A stretch of DNA of 7,544 bases from Ruminococcus sp. UBA4275 (GTDB taxonomy: Bacteria > Bacillota > Clostridia > Oscillospirales > Ruminococcaceae): positions 1-7,544 of the forward strand of contig DGVV01000088.1 in assembly GCA_002395085.1 (NCBI GenBank). Reading direction: 5' to 3'. The position numbers and the translations under genes were made by a program. The notes below the pieces were generated by a model that saw only the letters and a list, made by a program, of their open reading frames with translations, was not told the origin of the DNA and did no database searches. Below are positions 1 to 6,557 of this stretch, piece by piece. The stretch's first letter is position 1; each line of letters opens with the position of its first letter.

Positions 1-23
1 GAGACACTTTATCTACAGCCTGA

Positions 24-38
24 GGCGGCAGTGCCGCC
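24..38. repeat. GC-rich 15-bp palindrome near left edge
   Basis: GGCGGCA and TGCCGCC flank a single G. As RNA this would fold as a short 5-bp GGCGG/CCGCC stem with a five-base loop. A TTTT follows several bases after the stem, so it is a weak terminator candidate at best. It sits in non-coding sequence upstream of the first promoter and may belong to an element or gene extending left of the window. Function unknown. Confidence 0.4.
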
Positions 39-90
39 CACCATTTTGAAACAGGCAGCGGACTGAGATGCTTTCCACTCTCCGTACCCA

Positions 91-119
91 TTGTATTTTT
101 CGTTCCGATGTGGTATAAT
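91..119 (+). promoter_or_regulatory. Sigma-A-type promoter of the LRR/dockerin gene
   Basis: The -10 box at 114-119 is a perfect TATAAT preceded by TGG at 111-113, an extended -10. The -35 candidate TTGTAT at 91-96 lies at the ideal 17-bp spacing but matches TTGACA only in its first three bases. Transcription would start near 126, leaving a leader of about 40 nt before the ATG at 165. No operator-like repeat is evident beside it. Confidence 0.75.
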
Positions 120-164
120 ATAGTAATAAAACAAGTATCTGTACAATCACACGGAGGATTACAC

Positions 165-1946
165 ATGAAGAAAATTGCCCTTCTCACTGCGGCGATACTT
201 CTGACCGCAGCGGTTCATCCCTTCCCTCATGCAGCCGCAAATGCATACGCAGAGGATGAGTCTGCCGGCTATACGGAAGCCAAAAACACAGATTACAGCT
301 ACCGCATTTACGAAGATCATGTCACCATCACAAATATTGAACGCAGCGGCGGTGACATGGTGATTCCGGCAGAAATAGACGGTCTTCCCGTCACAGACTG
401 GGATCCGGAAGCCAGCATTCCCGGCTTTTATGCCTTCACCCTGACAGTCGATGAGAACAATCCGTATTTTGAAACAATCGGTGATGCGCTGATCTGCAAA
501 ACCTCGCAGGTACTCATCTTATACACAGGCAGCAACGAGGGCTATGACTCATACAATGAAATCTGGCTGGAAAATTATCAGATACCGGAAGGCGTCAAAG
601 TCATTGGCAAACAGGCATTCCGGAAGGGCAAATTCATTCACAGCATTCAGATTCCGGATTCCGTCGTATCACTGAAAGAAAGCAGTTTACAGGGAACAAG
701 TCTGGAAGAAATCACGATTCCGGAAACGGTGACTGAGATCGGGGATGCCGCACTCAATACCAACAAACTCAAAACCATCACACTCAGCGGCAATAACCCT
801 TCCTATCAGCTCATTGACGGCGTTCTGTTCACAAAGGACGGCAAAACACTCTGCTGCTATCCGCAGGAAAAAGAGGATGAACGCTATGACGTCCCCGAAG
901 GCACGGAAACATTCATGGAGTATTGTTTTCTCAACTGCCGCCATGTGACAGAAATCGGCATTCCGGCATCGTTTACGGGTTCGCTGCGGCCTTCTGAGCA
1001 TATCCAGAATCTCACCGCTTACGACATTGCAGACGATCATCCGCTGTATTCCGATATTGACGGCGTTGTATTTGATCCGGCGGGCGAAACCCTGATCAAA
1101 TATCCGATTCAGTATTGCAAAGACGGTGTGTACTATGTGCCGGACGGTGTAAAATCCATCGCTGACTATGCGCTCTACGGTGCAAAATTCTTCGGAATTG
1201 TATTTCCGGAAAGCGTGGAACTGCTGAACAGATACTGTATGTTCGGCACGCAGTACCGGCATCTGAATTTTGTGAAGATTCTGAATCCGAAATGCGAAAT
1301 CAAACCCGTCTCACTCGAATTCGGTCTCGGCGTTGATCCGGCATCAAGCAACAATGTCAGTATCGGAACAGTGTTCGGCTATGCAGGCTCTACCGCGCAG
1401 ACATTTGCACGGCGCGCCGATTACGCCTTCAATGCACTGCGTTCACAGCCGGGCGATCTCAACACTGACGGCGTATCCGACATCCGCGATGTGAAAATGC
1501 TGCAAAATTGGCTGCTCACAGCACCGGACGATATGCCTTTCAGCCTGAATACAGCGGATATGAATGCAGACGGTCAGTTGACTGCAACAGATCTCTCCCT
1601 GCTGAAAACGGAGATTCTGCAAGCGGTAAGCTGCACACTGACATGGCAGACAGATGATCATGAACCGCAGCAGATGACCGTTTACGAGGGCGATATGCTG
1701 TATGAACTGCAAGGCGGTACAATTGCGAAAAATCTGAGTCCGTTTGATGCCTGTACCGGCAAGATCATCACTGTCAGCAAGATCACGGACAGCAGCGTTT
1801 CGTATACGGATTTCGCACGCAATCATCACATTCTGAATCTGACTGCAAAATACGGAGAAGCATTCAGCAAAGACTCCCTCCTGATGGGTTACGGCAATTT
1901 CAATTACACATTCACGCTGCAATTTGATCCGGCTGACCAAAACTGA
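165..1946 (+). CDS. Secreted BspA-like leucine-rich-repeat protein with type I dockerin
   Basis: A 593-residue exported protein. The ATG at 165 is chosen because GGAGG at 153-157 lies 7 nt upstream; the in-frame ATG at 108 overlaps the promoter. Residues 1-29 form a signal peptide (MKK, hydrophobic core, likely cleavage after A-Y-A29). Residues about 45-370 hold degenerate BspA/LRR_5 repeats (IPxxVxxIGxxA pattern), interrupted three times by an NxPxYxxxDGxLF...YP-like unit. Residues 430-485 are a type I dockerin with two calcium loops: D431, N433, D435, D442 and D465, N467, D469, D476. In dockerin families this module binds a cohesin on a scaffoldin or cell-surface anchor, so the protein is probably cellulosome- or surface-attached. 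About 108 further residues after the dockerin match nothing I recognise. No catalytic domain is visible; a binding or adhesion role is inferred. It is probably co-transcribed with the next gene. Confidence 0.9.
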   Translation: MKKIALLTAAILLTAAVHPFPHAAANAYAEDESAGYTEAKNTDYSYRIYEDHVTITNIERSGGDMVIPAEIDGLPVTDWDPEASIPGFYAFTLTVDENNPYFETIGDALICKTSQVLILYTGSNEGYDSYNEIWLENYQIPEGVKVIGKQAFRKGKFIHSIQIPDSVVSLKESSLQGTSLEEITIPETVTEIGDAALNTNKLKTITLSGNNPSYQLIDGVLFTKDGKTLCCYPQEKEDERYDVPEGTETFMEYCFLNCRHVTEIGIPASFTGSLRPSEHIQNLTAYDIADDHPLYSDIDGVVFDPAGETLIKYPIQYCKDGVYYVPDGVKSIADYALYGAKFFGIVFPESVELLNRYCMFGTQYRHLNFVKILNPKCEIKPVSLEFGLGVDPASSNNVSIGTVFGYAGSTAQTFARRADYAFNALRSQPGDLNTDGVSDIRDVKMLQNWLLTAPDDMPFSLNTADMNADGQLTATDLSLLKTEILQAVSCTLTWQTDDHEPQQMTVYEGDMLYELQGGTIAKNLSPFDACTGKIITVSKITDSSVSYTDFARNHHILNLTAKYGEAFSKDSLLMGYGNFNYTFTLQFDPADQN

Positions 1947-1982
1947 AACCGGACAGCAGCAAACCGGAAAGGTCGGGATTTC

Positions 1983-3527
1983 ATGTCATCGAAACAGACA
2001 GAACGCGCAGCAACTCTTGTGAAACAGTACAAAAAAGATACCGCACCGGTAAAATACCGGCATTACAACGACCGGTATATCGACAAAGAACCGATCAAAG
2101 CGCACGCATTTCCGCTGCTGTTTTCGGCAATGTTTTACGATCCCCTGCCCGATCACATCAGCTATATCAATTATGAAGCGTACCGTTTCCTGTATCTGAA
2201 AAATGTGTTCTATGCAGAGCGCATCATGGAACGCGCATCACGGGAGATCCCCGAAACAGATCCTGCACAGTGGATCAGTGCCGTCCCCGCCGAAAAACGT
2301 TCCAGAGATCTCGGTACGGTTCTGATCTTCGGAGCTGCTCACCGCAACGGCTATCTGCGTGAAAAATGCGTGCAGCATTTCACTGATGATTTTATGTATC
2401 ATACGCTCCCCTCTACGCTGATCCGCCTGAACGACTGGGTTCCGGCGGTGCGCCGTGCAGCACTGCATTCGCTCACGGTTCAGCTTCGCGCAGAAAATGT
2501 AAGCAGCGAGATGGTAGATGCTATGCCGTATGTTGAATTCCTGCGGCACGGACAGCGTGCAGAGCGCAAATCCGGCTTTTCCATGAATCTGCTGGACAAA
2601 TTTCTCATGCAATTATTCGGAGCAAATCCGCAGGATGTCAGCCGCGCAAAACCGAAAAACCGCAAACTCTGCTACAAGGTCTTCGCCCTGCATCCGGATC
2701 CGGAATACCGCGGTCTGATCCTGCAATTCTTCCGGAATGAGTGGAACGGCAGCCTGCGCCGTGATCTTGAACGCATCTATCTGCAAATGTCCGGTGATGC
2801 AGTTCCCGCGGCTGCGCTGGAGCTGTTCATGCAGGATCCGCAGGAACAGGTGCGGCTTTGCGCTTATCAATGGCGTTTCCGGCACGATGGTATCTGGGAA
2901 GGCTTTGCAGACCTGATGCTTTCCCCCGCAAAAAGCATCCGCTATTTTGCGATGCTGCACCTGAAAAACACCGGTTTTGATGCGGCAGGTTTCTGTCGGG
3001 AACATCTCCCGCAGGGGCTCTGCGCCCTCGGTGATCTTGGCGACGCATCAGACATCCCGCGCATCCATCCGTATCTGGAATCGCATCCTGCTGAAGCTAT
3101 GACAGCGCTTGTCAAGCTCGGCGCGGAAGACGGAAAATCCCTGCTCCTGCGCAATTTGCAGGGCGATAACACAAAACTCGCAAAAGCGGCGTATCATCTT
3201 GCATATTCAACAAAATGCCTGGCGCAGTCCGATCTGCTCGCGATCATGCAGCAGACGAACAATCCGGTCTTGCAGTACCGCGTGTGCATCCTGCTCACAA
3301 AGGACGGTTTCTGGAATGTGCTGCCGGTTCTGATCCGTTTTCTGCGGGATTTTCCTGCCATCCGTTCGGATCTGTGCCATCTGATCTGGAAGCACACACA
3401 GCAAAAGCAGTTCATCACGCATGAACTCGCAAAAGAGATCGGGGATGCGCTCACCTATGCGCGGGAGAAAAACACGATCCCGTATGAAATCAACAATCAG
3501 ATCCTGTTCAGCATCAGATATTGCTGA
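1983..3527 (+). CDS. HEAT-repeat-like cytoplasmic protein
   Basis: A 514-residue protein with no signal peptide and no membrane helix, so probably cytoplasmic. GGAAAGG at 1966-1972 precedes the ATG by 10 nt. Much of the protein reads as paired amphipathic helices typical of HEAT/ARM-type solenoids, clearest at about 150-170 (DWVPAVRRAALHSL), 285-330 (DPQEQVRLCAY, AKSIRYFAMLHL) and 345-440 (LGDLGDASDIPRIHPYL, AMTALVKLGAEDGKSLLLRNL). Such solenoids are protein-binding scaffolds; no catalytic motif is visible. The first 110 residues are less repeat-like and rich in Tyr and charged residues. The gene starts 36 bp after the LRR gene with no visible promoter or terminator between them, so it is likely the second gene of that operon. 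The function and any partner are unknown. The gene is intact and its base composition resembles that of its neighbours. Confidence 0.8.
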   Translation: MSSKQTERAATLVKQYKKDTAPVKYRHYNDRYIDKEPIKAHAFPLLFSAMFYDPLPDHISYINYEAYRFLYLKNVFYAERIMERASREIPETDPAQWISAVPAEKRSRDLGTVLIFGAAHRNGYLREKCVQHFTDDFMYHTLPSTLIRLNDWVPAVRRAALHSLTVQLRAENVSSEMVDAMPYVEFLRHGQRAERKSGFSMNLLDKFLMQLFGANPQDVSRAKPKNRKLCYKVFALHPDPEYRGLILQFFRNEWNGSLRRDLERIYLQMSGDAVPAAALELFMQDPQEQVRLCAYQWRFRHDGIWEGFADLMLSPAKSIRYFAMLHLKNTGFDAAGFCREHLPQGLCALGDLGDASDIPRIHPYLESHPAEAMTALVKLGAEDGKSLLLRNLQGDNTKLAKAAYHLAYSTKCLAQSDLLAIMQQTNNPVLQYRVCILLTKDGFWNVLPVLIRFLRDFPAIRSDLCHLIWKHTQQKQFITHELAKEIGDALTYAREKNTIPYEINNQILFSIRYC

Positions 3528-3545
3528 ACATCCATATTACACAGC

Positions 3546-3583
3546 AAATGCGTGCCTTCCGTTCATACGGGAGACACGCATTT
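3546..3583. terminator. Hairpin, probable bidirectional terminator between convergent operons
   Basis: AAATGCGTG (3546-3554) and CACGCATTT (3575-3583) are perfect 9-bp inverted arms. Inside them, after one C/A mismatch, six more pairs (one G-U) close on a TTCATA loop. The A-run and T-run are part of the stem, so each strand ends the hairpin in TTT, although no longer U-tract follows. It lies 18 bp after the HEAT gene stop and 21 bp before the permease stop on the other strand, the expected place for a shared terminator. Confidence 0.75.
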
Positions 3584-3604
3584 CTGATATATGGATAAGC
3601 AGAT

Positions 3605-4354
3605 TTACGCAGTTTCTGCACGGTCCAGACTGGGCTTGCCGGATCTGCACACGCACAGAATCAGCACTGCAATGCCGGCTGCAAGATACAGCACTCTCGT
3701 ACAGACCCATGCAGGATGCACGGCGAATACAGGTTCACCGTCCGCAGCAGCGGGAAGCGACAACGGATACTGCGAGAAGAATGCATTTCCGTAGAAATCA
3801 TACGGTGCAGCAATCTGTACTGCCGCCGCTGCAAACATCAAAACAGCCAGCACGTAAACCAGTCTGCCGTTCAGTTTGCCGGTCAATCCGCCTGCTGCAA
3901 GTACCGCCACAACAGCAGGAATCGAATGCAGCAATCCGGCAAAACCGTATCCCAGCACGGCGGTTTTCCCGAAAAACAACAGATTCGGCAGCGCATAGAT
4001 CCAGAATTCCAGCAGATCAATCAGCAGGAAGCAAACGGTCAGTGCAATCACACGCACAAGAATCAGAAGGCCGTTTGAAGATGAAGCCGCAAGCGGCAGA
4101 ATATCCGCTTTTTGCTGTTGGCTGCTGTAGTAATTCGCCTGAAGAAGCAGCACTGTCAGGATTCCCGCGGGCAGCATTGCGCCGCAGAAAGCAAGATAAG
4201 TCCACATCGAAAACGGGGCTGTGCCGCCGATGCCGGAAATCCCCACCTGATACATCCACACAGCAGCATAAATGAGATTACCGATCAGCGTAATGAAGAA
4301 CATTCTGCCTTGCCGGATGCGCTTCAGTTCATAGAACAAAATTTTCATCAACAC
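3605..4354 (-). CDS. ABC-2-like permease subunit, third gene of the exporter operon
   Basis: A 249-residue integral membrane protein with about six predicted helices (roughly residues 18-38, 51-71, 95-118, 133-154, 163-183, 219-236) and a basic N-terminus (ELKRIRQGR) that fits a cytoplasmic coupling segment of ABC-2-type permeases. The start is uncertain. AGGAGG (4366 to 4361 on the minus strand) is 6 nt before a GTG at 4354, 9 nt before a TTG at 4351 and 12 nt before an ATG at 4348; the GTG has the best spacing, while the ATG gives MKILFYELKRI. Either way the start overlaps the end of the upstream gene by 20-26 bp, implying translational coupling. Residues 190-198 (NAFFSQYPL) in the outer loop between helices 5 and 6 resemble DAFTTYWPL in the same loop of the upstream permease. 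It most likely pairs with that protein to form the translocation channel. Substrate unknown. Confidence 0.85.
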   Translation of the reverse strand: MLMKILFYELKRIRQGRMFFITLIGNLIYAAVWMYQVGISGIGGTAPFSMWTYLAFCGAMLPAGILTVLLLQANYYSSQQQKADILPLAASSSNGLLILVRVIALTVCFLLIDLLEFWIYALPNLLFFGKTAVLGYGFAGLLHSIPAVVAVLAAGGLTGKLNGRLVYVLAVLMFAAAAVQIAAPYDFYGNAFFSQYPLSLPAAADGEPVFAVHPAWVCTRVLYLAAGIAVLILCVCRSGKPSLDRAETA

Positions 4355-6557
4355 GCAGCTCCTCCTCTCTTAAACCGCATAGCGTCAGAAAATCATCAAA
4401 GGAAACCGCATCCGTATTGTAATCGCCATCCGCTTCCATTTCTGTATACTTGCTGTAGATTTCATGCAGCTTTTCGTCCATCGCCGCTTCCCCGCCAAGC
4501 AGACGTTCCGCTTGCAGCAGCATGAGTGCCATTCTGCTGTAATGATTCACCGAATCGTTTTCCCTGTCCAGCTTTATGCGCAGGAAAGCGGGCAGCTTAT
4601 CTATATATTCCGGATGCCGGTTATAGAAATTGCGATCCTGCTGTTTGACATTATCCAGCCATTTTTCAACATAGTATTTTTTCGCATACTGTTCGCCGTA
4701 AAGTTCCTTCGCAAGACGGTACGTCGAATAAACCGTCATGCCCTCGCACGACCACAATTCTTCTTCCGTAAAGGATACACCGAGTTCGCCCCACCACTGG
4801 TGAATCATCTCGTGCATAAAGACCTCCTTGCCGGAAGCACCTTTTTCAGAATCGCTCATCGTCTCCGGCGTCAGAGTATGCTCAAACCAGGTTGACCAGC
4901 CATAGCTTGCCCAGCCGCCCGGAATCATCTCACTCGTTTGCAGCAGAGAAAGCCTGTCTTCGACGGAATGCCGGATCGGACCGTAATGTTCGGTGCAGTA
5001 ATTTATTGTTGCTTTCACAGCGCCGCAGATGTCTTCTTTCTCTACGACATCCTCATAGATTCCGCCGTAGGAAAAATCCACATCTATGCCGCCTGCTTCA
5101 AATTGTTTTGTGCGATATTTTCCCGCCTGCAAATTGAATATGGTATCCATTTGAAGCGGCATACTCCAGATGTTGTTTCCGTTTCCGTCGGGTTCATACG
5201 ATGTCATGCGCTGATAATCAAGGAAAGGCGTCAGATTCTCCGGCAGAATGATGCTGTACTGTGCGCCGTATTCCGAGATCAGAATGTCCAGCATCATCGG
5301 CAGCGCTGATGTCCGGTAAAGCGCAACATAATCCGGATCAACGGTACTCATAATGAGAAACGGCATATTGCTGCGCTGCTGCGCGGGCATCCCGTGATAC
5401 GACATTTTCAGTTCGCCCTCACAGGGCAGCGGCAGCGTAAACCGGATCTCACGGTCATTATCATGCACGTCCGGATTCATCTCATACTGCACCGGCATAC
5501 CGTTCATCGTAAAGGAATCAATCTGATAACCGGGATTCAGCAACACCGAAAAAGTGGGATCGGTAATGCTGTAACCGCTGTTGTTTTTCAGCTGATATAC
5601 AGCTTCACCGGAGACTGTTCCCTCTGCACAATGCGGCGTGACCGTGTAGTTTGCGTTTACAGCAGTCAGATTGTTTTTCTGACTGTGATTCGCATAAAGG
5701 CGATCCCGATCCTCAAAATACATTTTGCCGTGATCGACAAACGGCTGCATCCTGCCAAGCAAGGCAGAACACGCAATCAGGACAGCAGCCAGCACAGGCA
5801 GAATTCCGTTTTTGCAGCCGCAGAGAAACGAGGCAAGAAATCCGCGCTGATTTTTCCGGACAGACATCAGCGACAACAGATACAGACTTGCCGTCACGCC
5901 CAGCCAGATGACACGCGAATATGCCGCAACGCGCAGCGGCCAGTACGTCGTGAAAGCGTCCGAATAGGTCGTCACGGTAGGACAGAGCCAACGCAGCGAG
6001 TAACTCAGCATCACATTCGGCAGCAGACAGCATCCGCACAGCAGCGCATAAATCAGACCTGCCGCTTCTGCACGCCGTGTAAACTGATAGATAGACTCCA
6101 TCATCAGCATGGAGATCCACCAGCTCGGCAGCAGCAGAATCAGGTAATTCAGAACATAAAACCGCAGAGAAAACAGATACTCCATTTTATGTGCGGTATA
6201 GGGAATCCAGATCAGCATACACAAGCAGGCTGCTCCCGCAGAGAGGATCAGTTGTGCCGCCATCCGTGCCGCAGGAAGCGCAGTCGGAGAAGATACGGCA
6301 TCCGTCAGGACATCCGTGCCGGTGCGGTGAACCCTGCTTGCTTCGATGACAGTCAGCAGCGCCCAGAGGATACCGCCCGCTGCTGCGGATACGAGTACCG
6401 GATTTGCAATGTATTTATTGGATAAGATCTCCGTCGTGAATGTCATCGGAATCACGCCGAGAAACGGCAGCAGACAGCAGAAGAAAACTATCAGCCAGAG
6501 GCTCTTTTTGCGCAGCAGCCGCCGCATTTCAATCAGACAAAGACGGATCGGTTTCAT
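4329..6557 (-). CDS. ABC-2-like permease fused to an M1-type zinc metallopeptidase domain
   Basis: A 742-residue fusion. The N-terminus has about seven helices (roughly 20-39, 53-72, 101-119, 132-151, 164-183, 211-232, 251-268). Basic loops (R75/R78, RR161-162, RKNQR 234-238) place the N-terminus inside and everything after helix 7 outside. Residues about 298-500 are beta-rich, like the N-terminal domain of M1 peptidases. About 505-735 is the catalytic region: zinc ligands H582, H586 and E605 in an exact HExxH-x18-E arrangement, HQWWG matching the family HQWFG, WSCEG matching WLNEG, and Y673 in HYSRMALMLL aligning with the M1 catalytic tyrosine region. The GAMEN position reads GGWAS (547-551), lacking the usual Glu. 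The C-terminal helical domain of full M1 enzymes is absent. GAGGTGA lies 6 nt before the ATG, and the start overlaps the ATPase stop as ATGA. Proposed role: transport subunit with a tethered ectopeptidase; substrate unknown. Confidence 0.9.
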   Translation of the reverse strand: MKPIRLCLIEMRRLLRKKSLWLIVFFCCLLPFLGVIPMTFTTEILSNKYIANPVLVSAAAGGILWALLTVIEASRVHRTGTDVLTDAVSSPTALPAARMAAQLILSAGAACLCMLIWIPYTAHKMEYLFSLRFYVLNYLILLLPSWWISMLMMESIYQFTRRAEAAGLIYALLCGCCLLPNVMLSYSLRWLCPTVTTYSDAFTTYWPLRVAAYSRVIWLGVTASLYLLSLMSVRKNQRGFLASFLCGCKNGILPVLAAVLIACSALLGRMQPFVDHGKMYFEDRDRLYANHSQKNNLTAVNANYTVTPHCAEGTVSGEAVYQLKNNSGYSITDPTFSVLLNPGYQIDSFTMNGMPVQYEMNPDVHDNDREIRFTLPLPCEGELKMSYHGMPAQQRSNMPFLIMSTVDPDYVALYRTSALPMMLDILISEYGAQYSIILPENLTPFLDYQRMTSYEPDGNGNNIWSMPLQMDTIFNLQAGKYRTKQFEAGGIDVDFSYGGIYEDVVEKEDICGAVKATINYCTEHYGPIRHSVEDRLSLLQTSEMIPGGWASYGWSTWFEHTLTPETMSDSEKGASGKEVFMHEMIHQWWGELGVSFTEEELWSCEGMTVYSTYRLAKELYGEQYAKKYYVEKWLDNVKQQDRNFYNRHPEYIDKLPAFLRIKLDRENDSVNHYSRMALMLLQAERLLGGEAAMDEKLHEIYSKYTEMEADGDYNTDAVSFDDFLTLCGLREEELRVDENFVL
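4361..4370 (-). promoter_or_regulatory. Strong Shine-Dalgarno inside the end of the permease/peptidase gene
   Basis: The minus strand reads AGAGAGGAGG from 4370 to 4361, a near-perfect complement to the 16S rRNA tail, within the last codons of the upstream gene. It serves the downstream permease and favours its GTG start at 4354 (6 nt) over the ATG at 4348 (12 nt). Confidence 0.7.

Noticed and set aside
24..50. Palindrome at 24-38 as a plus-strand terminator
   Set aside because: The RNA stem is only about five pairs with a five-base loop, and the TTTT lies several bases away, so it is not a convincing Rho-independent terminator.
108..164. Longer start for the LRR gene at the ATG at 108
   Set aside because: This ATG overlaps the spacer and lies upstream of the -10 box, so it would not be transcribed; the ATG at 165 has a good ribosome binding site and begins a normal signal peptide.
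687..1262. Minus-strand open frame of 191 codons inside the LRR gene
   Set aside because: It is antisense to clear LRR coding sequence and its product resembles no family; a composition shadow.
1947..1982. Repeated ACCGGA in the gap between the LRR and HEAT genes as a regulatory site
   Set aside because: Two short copies in a GC-rich gap are likely by chance and have no promoter nearby.
3421..4275. Plus-strand open frame of 284 codons
   Set aside because: It overlaps the end of the HEAT gene, the convergent hairpin and the antisense of the small permease; the product is Arg/Gln/Ser-rich with no fold, typical of an antisense shadow.
5394..6425. Plus-strand open frame of 343 codons
   Set aside because: It lies entirely antisense to the permease/peptidase gene, has low-complexity Arg/Gln/His composition and no ribosome binding site, while the opposite strand has exact family motifs.
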